Of a stretch of DNA of 28,229 bases, positions 8,313 through 15,706 are shown piece by piece. The DNA is taken from NCBI GenBank assembly GCA_014382645.1, contig JACNJI010000267.1, forward strand, positions 1-28,229, in the 5' to 3' direction. This DNA comes from Verrucomicrobiota bacterium. Its GTDB lineage: Bacteria > Verrucomicrobiota > Verrucomicrobiia > Opitutales > Seribacteraceae. The number at the start of each line of letters is the position of its first letter. Within the stretch, counting starts at the first letter, position 1. The position numbers and the translations under genes are program-made. The notes under the pieces are model-generated. The model had not been told where the DNA came from. It did no database searches and saw nothing but the letters and a program-made list of their open reading frames with translations.

Positions 8313-9296
8313 TCAAGAACGCTCTTTCCAGTCGTAGGCTACCCGAGAATTTCTCCAGAAAAACTTTTCCGACTGCTCGACGGGCATTTCGGCAAGATAT
8401 TCCTTCAAAATATCGATTGCCATAGAGTAGGGAGCGGTATGATCGCTGACAGGCCAATTGCTCCCGTAAAGGAGGCGATTCTCCCCGAAGATCTTCCAGA
8501 GATGATCCAATCCTGACCGATAAGTAGCCGCGTGTTGAAATTCCGGAGCAAGTTTTCTTACGATGTTTGAAACCTTTGCAAAAACATTTGGTCTTGTCGC
8601 CAGATTTTCCATAGCCCGTTCGGCAGCATCTCGCACAAATGAATCCGTTGAGATATCAAACGGGAAATGGTTGATGATGATCCGCAAAGTAGGCACTATT
8701 TCAGCCAAATTCACAATATTCGGCAACATGGCGGGTCCACCCAAGACATCCACGCTGAGCCCCTGAGCCGCGATATACCGCAAATCATCGACATAAGAAA
8801 CACCCGAAAAGTCAGCCAACTCCTTTTCTCGGATACGAATTCCTCGAAAGAGAGGGTTTTTCGCGAATAGTTCCAGATGCCCCTGGAACTCGAGGTCGCC
8901 TACCGGCAAATTGCCCACAACGCCAAGGATAGATGGATTTTCATCCGCGAGATCGAGAAGCCATTGATTATCCTCTATTCGATGTGAAGCTTCAACCAAG
9001 ATTGATTCTCGTACGGCATGAGATTCAGCTGTTTTTAAGAAATCCTTAGGCAGAACAGTACGATAAAGAAGTTTGTCCTTCTGCTCGGGCCAAACCACTC
9101 CGCCTTTGCGACCAGGATCGTAACAATGAATGTGAGCGTCGACAAAGCGTGAAACTCGCGCCTTCGAGCTTCGAGCCTTTTGCGGTTGGGTTTCAGGCCA
9201 CTGCCGCACACACCCTGGCATAAGAGAACCAATACCCAAACCACTTGCGGCAAGAAAGGTCCGACGATCAACTGCGAATTGGCGGCTCGTTGTCAT
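8313..9296 (-). CDS. Exported metal-dependent amidohydrolase (amidohydrolase-2 family)
   Basis: 327 residues. The N-terminus carries a twin-arginine-like signal, VDRRTFLAASGLGIGSLMPG, ending near a Cys at residue 29 that is not in a standard lipobox. The rest is a TIM-barrel hydrolase of the amidohydrolase-2 group: the metal-binding VDAHIHCYD (His about 55 and 57), a middle His in IIINHFPFD, and LLYGSNWPVSDH with the late Asp. Relatives include L-fucono- and L-rhamnono-lactonases and other lactone or decarboxylating enzymes, so hydrolysis of a sugar lactone is plausible but unproven. ATG start at 9296. It is the first gene of the three-gene exported cluster; upstream lies the 1-kb non-coding stretch. 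No convincing promoter was found. Confidence 0.85.
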   Translation of the reverse strand: MTTSRQFAVDRRTFLAASGLGIGSLMPGCVRQWPETQPQKARSSKARVSRFVDAHIHCYDPGRKGGVVWPEQKDKLLYRTVLPKDFLKTAESHAVRESILVEASHRIEDNQWLLDLADENPSILGVVGNLPVGDLEFQGHLELFAKNPLFRGIRIREKELADFSGVSYVDDLRYIAAQGLSVDVLGGPAMLPNIVNLAEIVPTLRIIINHFPFDISTDSFVRDAAERAMENLATRPNVFAKVSNIVRKLAPEFQHAATYRSGLDHLWKIFGENRLLYGSNWPVSDHTAPYSMAIDILKEYLAEMPVEQSEKFFWRNSRVAYDWKERS

Positions 9297-9476
9297 GTAA
9301 TGGAGAACATCTTGAACACTTGCTTAAACAATATGGCTAATTATTGACCTTGATAGCAACTGCATCCAACTGCAGAGGAAGACTCATTGTCAATAGGCCT
9401 GACGACCATTAGAGAAGAAATGGAGTCGCAGCACCGCATTCACGCCAAGAGAGAGTAGCATGTTATTATTATTTGA

Positions 9477-9518
9477 TGCCTGGTCGCTCAGTGGCAGAGC
9501 AGGTGACTGTTGATCACT
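9477..9518 (+). pseudogene. tRNA-Asn-like 5' half (decayed)
   Basis: Forty-two bases align to the 5' half of the intact tRNA-Asn at 9951-10026 with about 34 identities and one gap. The D arm (GCTC 9486-9489 with GAGC 9497-9500) and the anticodon arm (9502-9518, loop CTGTTGA, anticodon GTT) fold well. Downstream there is no T arm (no GGTTCGAA-type loop) and no pairing acceptor stem, so it should not be a working tRNA. It is on the opposite strand to the intact gene. A chance match is unlikely, but I cannot tell duplication from element-borne origin. Confidence 0.6.
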
Positions 9519-9908
9519 TTAAAGTCCAGAAGGAAGGCCAGTAAGCATGGGACATTCAAAAAATGCTGCTCTTTTAACTACGCTATAAAGCCGCTCTCAA
9601 ATTGCCAAAGTCGCAAAGAACCTTCACATTTTGTTAAGGAACCCACCCAAGGGTTTTATCGTGCAGCGCAACACCGCACAAAGCGACCCAATCGCCAGTG
9701 GCATCGACCACGCAGGACGAGAGCGGGCTAGGACTTAAAACAGATTTCACCAATACCCGATGTCCGACCGGATCGGGCCAATTTTGACCACCGCCAAGGC
9801 TCTCGCGAGGACCAATCGATTCAACCACATTTTGAAATTTCAGTATTCCCTCACCGTTTCCCACTAGATCTTATGCTAATCCACAACAAAAGATCATTCC
9901 CCGAAAAC

Positions 9909-9928
9909 GCGAAAACTAAAATGTTCGC
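9909..9928 (-). terminator. Possible weak terminator after tRNA-Asn
   Basis: On the minus strand GCGAA (9928-9924) pairs with TTCGC (9913-9909) around a 10-base loop, followed by GTTTTC. It lies 22 bases past the tRNA 3' end. The stem is short and the T run poor, so the call is tentative. Confidence 0.25.
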
Positions 9929-9950
9929 ATTTGATCGGTAGGGCGTAAGA

Positions 9951-10026
9951 TGGCTCTCCGGGCTGGGCTCGAACCAGCGACCCATTGATTAACAGTCAAT
10001 TGCTCTGCCAACTGAGCTACCGGAGA
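9951..10026 (-). tRNA. tRNA-Asn (anticodon GTT), CCA encoded
   Basis: The minus strand folds into a full 76-base cloverleaf. The acceptor stem pairs TCTCCGG with CCGGAGA, followed by discriminator G and a genomically encoded CCA (9953-9951). The D arm is AGCTCAGTTGGCAGAGCA. The anticodon arm has TTGA stem bases and loop CTGTTAA, giving anticodon GTT for asparagine. The T arm is CTGGTTCGAGCCCAG. It has its own promoter-like sequence just upstream. No other tRNA gene adjoins it; two degraded copies of the same tRNA lie about 430 bases to the left and about 240 bases to the right, on the other strand. Confidence 0.97.
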
Positions 10027-10037
10027 ATAAAAGCCTT

Positions 10038-10066
10038 CTTATCCTTATTTATCAATGCATCGTCAA
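10038..10066 (-). promoter_or_regulatory. Promoter of tRNA-Asn
   Basis: On the minus strand TTGACG (10066-10061, 5/6 to consensus) and GATAAG (10043-10038, 4/6) are separated by exactly 17 bases. The -10 box ends 11 bases before the mature tRNA 5' end, which gives a very short 5' leader. Position and spacing make this the best sigma-70-type promoter in the window. Confidence 0.65.
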
Positions 10067-10153
10067 GAACAACTTGAAACCCATTTGAGATTGGCCGCTT
10101 GCCCTCGGCGACGACTTGTTAAATTCGTTTCCTCATTTTTGCTACACTGATTA

Positions 10154-10183
10154 GCTACACTTTCCAGCCTAGCAAAGTGTAGC
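10154..10183. repeat. Perfect 10-bp inverted repeat (hairpin) with a nearby direct copy
   Basis: GCTACACTTT (10154-10163) and AAAGTGTAGC (10174-10183) are exact reverse complements around a 10-base loop. The first eight bases, GCTACACT, also occur directly at 10141-10148, five bases ahead. On the minus strand the stem is followed, after the second copy, by a run of A rather than T, so it does not look like a classic intrinsic terminator. It lies between the response regulator stop and the tRNA promoter. It could end the coaB-kinase-regulator transcript or be a protein binding or recombination site. Confidence 0.6.
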
Positions 10184-10264
10184 CGCATGTCTCGACTGGA
10201 GCAGGCATGAAAACTGCCGACCCCTATAGATACTAGTTTTGTAGCCTATTTCCAGGTGGCCCTC

Positions 10265-10335
10265 GGCCGTGCAGCTCAACCCTTGAGCGAGTGACTGTTA
10301 ATCAATGGTAGACTGATTCGAATCCAGCATGCGCA
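10265..10335 (+). pseudogene. tRNA-Asn-like sequence (decayed, nearly full length)
   Basis: This shares an exact 17-base run with the intact tRNA-Asn across the anticodon arm (TGACTGTTAATCAATGG at 10292-10308), in inverted orientation to it. A D arm (GCTC 10274-10277, GAGC 10285-10288) and a T arm with the ATTCGAATCC type loop (10316-10325) are present, with mismatches at both ends of the T stem and one in the anticodon stem. The acceptor strands (10265-10271 and 10329-10335) do not pair. It therefore looks like a broken tRNA-Asn copy. It ends about 25 bases from the response regulator stop. Confidence 0.6.
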
Positions 10336-10358
10336 GCCCCTCTTTTTGCTAAGGCTGG

Positions 10359-11723
10359 CTACGGTTCTCGTACATCCAATTCAGGCCAACGGTCTAATTT
10401 TCGGTGAAGCGTTCGACGGCTTACTCCCATTAGCTCCGCGGCCTTCGTACGATTGCCCCCCGCCCGAACCAAGGCGTTGCGGAGGAGACGTTTTTCATTT
10501 TCCTCCACCGAAAGATTCTCACCGGGGGAGCGTTCGTCTACGAGGAGATCAGTAGGTGCGGAGAAGCGGGGATCAAGATCATACTCGGTAATTTCGCTTC
10601 CTCTCTTGAGAACAACCATATTCTCACAAAAGTTTCGCAACTCCCGGACATTGCCCGGCCAGGAATACGAGCGAAGGATGGATAATGCCTGAGCACTGGG
10701 AATCGGGGTAGTCAAACCGTTCTCCTCGGCAAACTCTTCCAAAAAATGGTTAAGGAGGATTGGAACGTCGTCTGCACGTTCTCGAAGCGAGGGAAGTTGG
10801 ATACGAATAACGTTGAGCCGGTAAAACAAGTCGTCCCGAAACTCGCCTTTCTTGAGCATATTTTCGAGATTCCGATTCGTGGCACAAACAAGTCGCGCAT
10901 TTACGACAATCGGCTTCATACTGCCAAGACGCTCAATTGTTTTGGATTCTAAAAAACGAAGTAGCTTCACTTGAGTTGAAGGATCGATTTCTCCAATTTC
11001 ATCTAAAAAGAGAGTTCCATTGTCCGCCGCCTCAAAACGACCGATACGCCGTTCGGCAGCACCTGTGAAAGCACCTTTCTCATGTCCGAACAATTCACTT
11101 TCCAAAAGATTTGCAGGAAGAGCAGCGCAGTGGACAGGTACGTATGGGCCCCGAGCGCGGTCGCTGTTTTGATGAATGGCTTGAGCAATCAGTTCTTTGC
11201 CCGTACCGGTCTCACCCTGCAGTAAAACGGAAGCTTTGGAAGGTGCAACCAGCCTCACCTTCTCCAACACCTCCTCAAGAGCCGAAGACTCACCCAAGAT
11301 GCCATCAAAACTGTATTTCTTATCTAGGCGACGATGAAGAGCTGCATTTTCCTCAGTTAAATTCCGTGAATCAAGACCACGGCGAATGAGGATTTCCAAT
11401 TTCTCCAGGTTCAAGGGCTTAGAGAGAAAATCAAAAGCTCCCCGTTTCATGGCTTCCACGGCAACATCTACGTCTCCATAGGCCGTCATCATTATGCAAA
11501 CAGGCCTGTTCGGCATCCGAATGGCATGATCAATAACGCTCATTCCGGAAGATCCCGACATGCGAAGATCAGTCAGGACGATATCGAATTTCTCGGCATC
11601 AAGTAGGTTGAACGCTTCCTCGGGATCCGAAGCCAAGTATATGTCGTATTTCTCTTCAAGAGCTAACTCCAGGCCTTCGCGAGTGTGTTGCTCGTCGTCA
11701 ACGATGAGGATTGTTGCTGGCAT
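10359..11723 (-). CDS. NtrC-family sigma-54-dependent response regulator
   Basis: 454 residues in three domains. Residues 1-120: receiver with acidic DD at 9-10, phosphorylated Asp 52 in VLTDLRM, Thr in MMTAYG and Lys in FLSKP. About 140-370: AAA+ sigma-54 activator domain with Walker A GETGTGKE, the sigma-54 contact motif GAFTGA, Walker [11 protein letters not shown] and the arginine-finger region [17 protein letters not shown]. About 405-450: Fis-type helix-turn-helix ([20 protein letters not shown]). It should activate transcription from -24/-12 promoters once phosphorylated, probably by the kinase encoded 36 bases upstream. ATG start at 11723. No -24/-12 promoter was recognised in the window, so its targets are unknown. 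Confidence 0.96.
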   Translation of the reverse strand: MPATILIVDDEQHTREGLELALEEKYDIYLASDPEEAFNLLDAEKFDIVLTDLRMSGSSGMSVIDHAIRMPNRPVCIMMTAYGDVDVAVEAMKRGAFDFLSKPLNLEKLEILIRRGLDSRNLTEENAALHRRLDKKYSFDGILGESSALEEVLEKVRLVAPSKASVLLQGETGTGKELIAQAIHQNSDRARGPYVPVHCAALPANLLESELFGHEKGAFTGAAERRIGRFEAADNGTLFLDEIGEIDPSTQVKLLRFLESKTIERLGSMKPIVVNARLVCATNRNLENMLKKGEFRDDLFYRLNVIRIQLPSLRERADDVPILLNHFLEEFAEENGLTTPIPSAQALSILRSYSWPGNVRELRNFCENMVVLKRGSEITEYDLDPRFSAPTDLLVDERSPGENLSVEENEKRLLRNALVRAGGNRTKAAELMGVSRRTLHRKLDRWPELDVREP

Positions 11724-11759
11724 TTCTAAATAATTCAGTCGGATTGATATAAGTATATT

Positions 11760-12938
11760 TCACTGCTCCTCAAGTAGCTTCATTCGTCGATCTTTTCTTG
11801 GAAAACGGAGGGTCACAATAGTGCCCGCACCTGGCTTGCTGTCGATGCCTACGTCACCTCCATGATCTCGCATAATACGATAGACGATCATCATCCCTAT
11901 GCCATGACCATTTTTTTTCGTGGTGTAATAGGGCTCGAACACCTTTGGAATATCTTCCTTCGCAATGCCGACCCCCGAGTCGACAAACTGTACATAGACG
12001 TTTTCGTCGTCTCCGCGAGTAACGATGCTTAACTTTGGATCCTTCCCCATAGCGTCGATAGCGTTGCCAATCACATTGAAAAAAACCTGTTTCAATTGGT
12101 CTGGGTCTGCAAAAACGAAAGGTGTTTTCGCGCCCTCCTCCACTTGAATGCTTACCTTCCGGGCTTTAAATTCCTCTTCCCGACCTCGCAAGGATTCTTC
12201 CAGCAACTCAAGTAGGTTGGTATCACGAAAATCAGGTTTCGAAGGTCGAATCGCCTCAAGAAAATGGGCAATGATGCCATCTAGGCGCTCCACCTCTTTC
12301 ACGCAGGCGCCGAGGGACTTTTCAAGTTTTTCGTTTTCGGCTATTTCATCAAGACGGCGCATCATTAGCTGCAGATGAATATTAATCGAGTTGAGAGGGT
12401 TTCCGAGTTCGTGAGCAACTCCAGCAGCCAAGTTCATTACACTCGCTATCTTTTCGCTCTCGATCAACTCCTCGGTGGACACCTTGTCCTCCGTAACATC
12501 AGACAACACAACTGCAAGACTGCGAGAATGTTTGGTTGCTTCGAGATTGTCCTCGCTGTCGATGGGGACGGCATAGAGCCGAACATAGCGATATTCGGGA
12601 TAAGAAATGCTTAACTCTCGTTTAATTACATCGGCTTCAGGAAATCCGGTCTTACGATCAAGCCCCAATGCTCGTGCAATCTCGGGTGCGGCTCGAGCCA
12701 CCTTTACTTTTCCGACTGCACTTTCCTTCAATCCAATTAGACGTCGACCTTGCAGGTTCGCGTACTGAATAGAGCCCGCACCATCGAGAACCAAAATTCC
12801 ATCACGTATAACATCGAAGATGGTTTCCAATAACCGCCGCTCCTTGGCCAACTTTTGCACCAGAATGCCAAGATTTACCTCGTCTAGGTCTTCAATGCGT
12901 CCAAGGACACGATCAAGTGGACTTCGGCGAGGTTTCAC
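11760..12938 (-). CDS. Soluble PAS-domain sensor histidine kinase (NtrB-like)
   Basis: 392 residues with no membrane segment or signal peptide, so a cytoplasmic sensor. About 33-150: PAS domain (IFDVIRDGILVLDGAGSIQYAN). About 160-235: HisKA with phosphorylated His 176 in AAGVAHELGNPLNSI. About 255-385: HATPase with N box NVIGNAIDAM, G1 DSGVGIAKED and G2 GHGIGMMIVYRIM. Start is GTG at 12938, overlapping the coaB stop (GTGA), with AAAGGA seven to eight bases upstream, one of the rare good ribosome binding sites here. The response regulator follows by 36 bases, so the two form a two-component pair. The N-terminal 30 residues are charged and of unknown role. The signal is unknown; NtrB-like architecture alone does not prove a nitrogen role. 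Confidence 0.94.
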   Translation of the reverse strand: MKPRRSPLDRVLGRIEDLDEVNLGILVQKLAKERRLLETIFDVIRDGILVLDGAGSIQYANLQGRRLIGLKESAVGKVKVARAAPEIARALGLDRKTGFPEADVIKRELSISYPEYRYVRLYAVPIDSEDNLEATKHSRSLAVVLSDVTEDKVSTEELIESEKIASVMNLAAGVAHELGNPLNSINIHLQLMMRRLDEIAENEKLEKSLGACVKEVERLDGIIAHFLEAIRPSKPDFRDTNLLELLEESLRGREEEFKARKVSIQVEEGAKTPFVFADPDQLKQVFFNVIGNAIDAMGKDPKLSIVTRGDDENVYVQFVDSGVGIAKEDIPKVFEPYYTTKKNGHGIGMMIVYRIMRDHGGDVGIDSKPGAGTIVTLRFPRKDRRMKLLEEQ

Positions 12939-13579
12939 GAATCTATCCTTTCCAAAAGAATACGGGCTACTTCAAGCTTCGGGGCGAGATCGATAGGGAC
13001 GACCTCCCCATTTCTCCCAAGCAAAGTAACCTCGTTAAAATCGGATGCGAATCCACGCTCAGGCAATGACACATCGTTCACTACGATCCAATCAAGATTC
13101 TTTTCACGAAGCTTTCGCTCTCCATTGCTCAAGCAATCGTTTGTCTCAGCGGCAAAGCCGACGAGGTTTTGACCAGAAACTTTGCGGCGACCAAGTTCCG
13201 CCAAAATATCGGGAGTCTGCTCCAGTTCCAAAATCGTGCTCATTTCACCTTTCTTTAGTTTGCTTTTAGCAACGAAAGCCGGTTTGTGGTCGCAGACGGC
13301 GGCAGCCATTATCATGAAGTCGCATGATGAAAAGATGTCAAGGCAAGCGGCAAGCATCTCATCAGCGGTTTCTACAAAAGTCCGTCTCACGCTGGACTTT
13401 ACGTCAAGAGTAACCGGTCCGCTAATCAAATCTACTTCCCAGCCACGTTCACGAGCTGCATCGACTACGGCAAAACCCATCTTGCCCGTTGACGGGTTCG
13501 AGAGGAAACGGACGGGATCCAACCATTCTCTAGTGGGTCCCGCCGTAACCAAACAACGAATTGAGCTTGCTTTTGTCAC
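12935..13579 (-). CDS. coaB: Phosphopantothenate-cysteine ligase, stand-alone CoaB
   Basis: 214 residues from GTG 13579. It matches the C-terminal half (CoaB) of the usual bifunctional CoaBC: SSIRCLVTAGPTREWLDPVR, FLSNPSTGKMGFAV, MIMAAAVCDHKP, KLKKGEMSTILELEQTPDIL, LVGFAAETND and WIVVND. It joins 4'-phosphopantothenate and cysteine in CoA synthesis. The flavin-containing CoaC decarboxylase part is absent and the reading frame upstream does not encode it. The frame stays open to a TTG at 13663, but that would extend into the divergent gene and across its promoter-like sequences; the GTG follows directly on the promoter listed below. Its stop overlaps the kinase start. Confidence 0.88.
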   Translation of the reverse strand: MTKASSIRCLVTAGPTREWLDPVRFLSNPSTGKMGFAVVDAARERGWEVDLISGPVTLDVKSSVRRTFVETADEMLAACLDIFSSCDFMIMAAAVCDHKPAFVAKSKLKKGEMSTILELEQTPDILAELGRRKVSGQNLVGFAAETNDCLSNGERKLREKNLDWIVVNDVSLPERGFASDFNEVTLLGRNGEVVPIDLAPKLEVARILLERIDS

Positions 13580-13598
13580 ATTGAAAGAAAGGCTCGCG

Positions 13599-13627
13599 AT
13601 GATATCGAATTTTGCCGACAAACACAA
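13599..13627 (-). promoter_or_regulatory. Possible promoter of coaB-kinase-regulator operon
   Basis: On the minus strand TTGTGT (13627-13622) and TATCAT (13604-13599, 5/6 to TATAAT) are 17 bases apart. Transcription would begin about 12 bases ahead of the GTG at 13579, which supports that start over the upstream TTG. It overlaps the promoter-like sequence of the divergent membrane protein gene. Confidence 0.35.
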
Positions 13628-13640
13628 TATTTCATAGAAA
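13612..13640 (+). promoter_or_regulatory. Possible promoter of the plus-strand membrane protein gene
   Basis: TTGCCG (13612-13617) and TAGAAA (13635-13640) are 17 bases apart, each 4/6 to consensus. The start codon at 13651 is only ten bases beyond, so the mRNA would have a leader of a few bases at most. Weak match; offered because position and spacing fit and no other site is visible. Confidence 0.25.
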
Positions 13641-13650
13641 CCAACATCAG

Positions 13651-14412
13651 ATGCAAAACCCAAAACGGGAAAACATTTGGCTGAATTTCGGATTCAATCT
13701 AATTCTGCCTATCTTAATCCTCCGAAAAGGAGATGATTGGCTAGGAGATCCCCTTGCGGGTTTGCTTGACGCTCCCAGCGATGGACCACTGGTGGGTTCC
13801 GTCATTCTAGTCTTGGCGGTCTTATTCCCCATAGGATACGGCATATGGGATCTGCTCCGTCGCAAGCGCTGGAACATCATTTCCATTTTGGGTGCAGTGA
13901 GTGCATTCCTTACCGGCGGCATAGGACTAGTTCCAGGTGCCACGGTCGCGATGTTCGCGATAAAAGAAGCAGCCCTTCCGGCCATTTTTGCCATATTGAC
14001 CGTGGCAACGCTCAATACGAAAAAGCCTCTCGTAAAGTTGTTTTTATACAATCCCGACGTAATTAACGTGGATCGGGTGGAAGCCGCGTTGGAAGAACGC
14101 TCCGCAAAAGCCAAGTTCGACAGGCTGTTGGCCATGTGCACTTGGTACATTGCCTCAACCTTCATTCTAAGCGCCATTCTCAACTATGCTCTTGCGAGAA
14201 TCATCGTTAAGACGGAACCGCATATAAACAAAATCGCTTTCAACGATGAGGTTGGTTCTATGATGGTATGGAGTTTCCCGATTATCAGCATACCTTGCAT
14301 GATCGTTACCGCTTTTGCCTTTTGGAAATTGATACAAGGCATCAAGTCCCACGCAGGACTAGCCATTGAAGAAGTTCTTGTTGGCGCAGAACAGGTATCG
14401 AAAAATAAGTAA
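13651..14412 (+). CDS. Multi-pass membrane protein, VC0807-like family
   Basis: 253 residues from ATG 13651 (MQNPKRENIWLNFGFNLILP). The frame also allows a start at 13612, but those residues would fall in the promoter region. There are about six hydrophobic segments: near residues 8-20, 43-66, 71-92, 98-115, 170-190 and 213-237. The opening NxxxNLxLPxxIL, the middle GYGIWDLLRRKRWNIISILG and the later LNxxxP-type segment recall the VC0807 family of uncharacterised inner-membrane proteins (distant to septation protein A-like proteins). No function is known. It is the only plus-strand gene here, divergent from coaB and convergent with citrate synthase with 7 bases between the stops. No Shine-Dalgarno is seen. 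Confidence 0.75.
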   Translation: MQNPKRENIWLNFGFNLILPILILRKGDDWLGDPLAGLLDAPSDGPLVGSVILVLAVLFPIGYGIWDLLRRKRWNIISILGAVSAFLTGGIGLVPGATVAMFAIKEAALPAIFAILTVATLNTKKPLVKLFLYNPDVINVDRVEAALEERSAKAKFDRLLAMCTWYIASTFILSAILNYALARIIVKTEPHINKIAFNDEVGSMMVWSFPIISIPCMIVTAFAFWKLIQGIKSHAGLAIEEVLVGAEQVSKNK

Positions 14413-14419
14413 AAGGGAT

Positions 14420-15706
14420 TTAGCGTTCTTCAAGTGGAATGTACAAGCGCTCAGGGGCACCTTGGTAAATTTGGCGTGGGCGATGGATTTTGCCGCCACT
14501 CTCAGCAATTTCTTTCCAGTGAGCAAGCCATCCAGGAGCCCGACCGATAGCAAAAAGGACCGTAAACATATCTGTGGGAAATCCTAAAGCTTGGAGGATA
14601 ATACCGCTGTAAAAATCGACGTTTGGATATAGCTTTCGCTTAATGAAGTACTCGTCCTGCAATGCCACCTCTTCAAGATGGCGAGCGATATCCAAAATGG
14701 GGGAAGAAACGCCTAAAGCTTCGAGAGCGCTATCGCAGGCGCCTTTCAGGATTTTTGCTCGAGGATCGTAATTTCGGTAGACTCGATGCCCAAAACCCAT
14801 AAGGCGAGTTTTGCCTTCCTTGGCAGCAAGAATGAAACGCGAACCGTCATCTCCGGACTCATGAATCTCGTCGAGCATTTTGATGACAGCCATGTTTGCC
14901 CCCCCATGAAGAGGACCCCAAAGAGCACATACCGCACCAGCAAGAGAAGCGAACGGGTTCGCCCCGCCTGATGCGATCATTCGACCGGTGGAAGTGGAAC
15001 AATTTTGCTCATGATCGGCATGCAGAAGGAAAATGAGATCCAAGGCTTTACTTACTGCGGGAGGGATCGCTTCACCGTTGTCGGTCTTGGAAAACATCAT
15101 GGAGAGAAAATTCTCGCAGTAAGTATTCTCAGGATTGCTTTTGATCGGCGCAAGCCCCATGCGGGATCGGTGGTGCCGGGCAGCAATCTGCCGAATCGCC
15201 GAAATAATGATTGCTGCAGATTCGTCGAAGACTGCCAAGTCCTTGACTCGGTCATTCGAAATCTTGTCGGGATGGCAGGTGCCGAGCGCATGAATACCGG
15301 CCGAAAGAACCGCCATAGGGTGAGCATCCTGAGGAAAGGCCTCAATGACGTTAGCCACCGATTCGGGAAGAACACCAGCTGCTGAAACACGTTGGCGAAA
15401 AGCCGTCAATTGGTCGTGGTTTGGAAGCTCCCCATAGATAACGAGATAGGCAGATTCGAGAAAAGTTGATTTTTTGGCTAATTCTTCGATGGGATAACCT
15501 CTGTAGCGAAGAATCCCCTTGTCGCCGTCAATAAACGTAACCTTGCTTTCGCAAGAACCGGTATTGCCGTAACCATCGTCAAAAGTAATGAGACCGCTCT
15601 GCTGTCGAAAAGACCGCATGTCTATGGCACTCTCGTCCTCCGTTCCAGTAATAATTGATAGGTCGTAATTATCGTTGCCGATACGAATAGTAGCCGAATC
15701 TTCCAT
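14420..15706 (-). CDS. gltA: Citrate synthase
   Basis: 428 residues from ATG 15706 (MEDSATIRIGNDNYDL). A TTG at 15736 would add ten Phe/Ser-rich residues that do not fit the family. It condenses acetyl-CoA and oxaloacetate to citrate, the entry step of the TCA cycle. Family motifs: GYGNTGSCESKVTFIDGDKG near the N-terminus, RGYPIEELA, LHADHEQNCSTSTGR with a catalytic His, WGPLHGGANMAVIKML, GFGHRVYRNYDPRAK with a substrate-binding His, and NVDFYSGIILQALGFP with the catalytic Asp. Length and motifs match the type II (hexameric, Gram-negative) enzyme. It lies 61 bases after hisH on the same strand. The upstream bases are a T run rather than a Shine-Dalgarno. Confidence 0.97.
   Translation of the reverse strand: MEDSATIRIGNDNYDLSIITGTEDESAIDMRSFRQQSGLITFDDGYGNTGSCESKVTFIDGDKGILRYRGYPIEELAKKSTFLESAYLVIYGELPNHDQLTAFRQRVSAAGVLPESVANVIEAFPQDAHPMAVLSAGIHALGTCHPDKISNDRVKDLAVFDESAAIIISAIRQIAARHHRSRMGLAPIKSNPENTYCENFLSMMFSKTDNGEAIPPAVSKALDLIFLLHADHEQNCSTSTGRMIASGGANPFASLAGAVCALWGPLHGGANMAVIKMLDEIHESGDDGSRFILAAKEGKTRLMGFGHRVYRNYDPRAKILKGACDSALEALGVSSPILDIARHLEEVALQDEYFIKRKLYPNVDFYSGIILQALGFPTDMFTVLFAIGRAPGWLAHWKEIAESGGKIHRPRQIYQGAPERLYIPLEER

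Larger units (their letters stand above)
9297..10358. other. About 1.06 kb with no convincing protein gene; tRNA-Asn and tRNA-like remnants
   Basis: Between the amidohydrolase start and the response-regulator stop I see no protein gene that I can support. Two short overlapping open frames (9510-9731 plus, 73 codons; 9634-9864 minus, 76 codons from GTG) have no recognisable motif. The interval contains an intact minus-strand tRNA-Asn, two degraded plus-strand tRNA-Asn-like sequences, a perfect hairpin and a good tRNA promoter, listed separately. The part from about 9560 to 9900 holds nothing I can identify. Confidence 0.7.

Noticed and set aside
9388..9393. Perfect TTGACA on the minus strand upstream of the amidohydrolase
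   Set aside because: No acceptable -10 box lies 16-18 bases downstream, so it is probably chance.
9634..9864. 76-codon minus-strand frame from GTG in the gene-free island
   Set aside because: No recognisable domain, signal or ribosome binding site, and a competing plus-strand frame overlaps; kept as unidentified sequence.
10154..10183. Hairpin as integron attC site
   Set aside because: Lacks the GTTRRRY/RYYYAAC core sites and no integrase is nearby.
13580..13663. Longer coaB from TTG 13663
   Set aside because: It would overlap the divergent membrane protein start and both promoter-like sites; the added residues show no CoaBC similarity.
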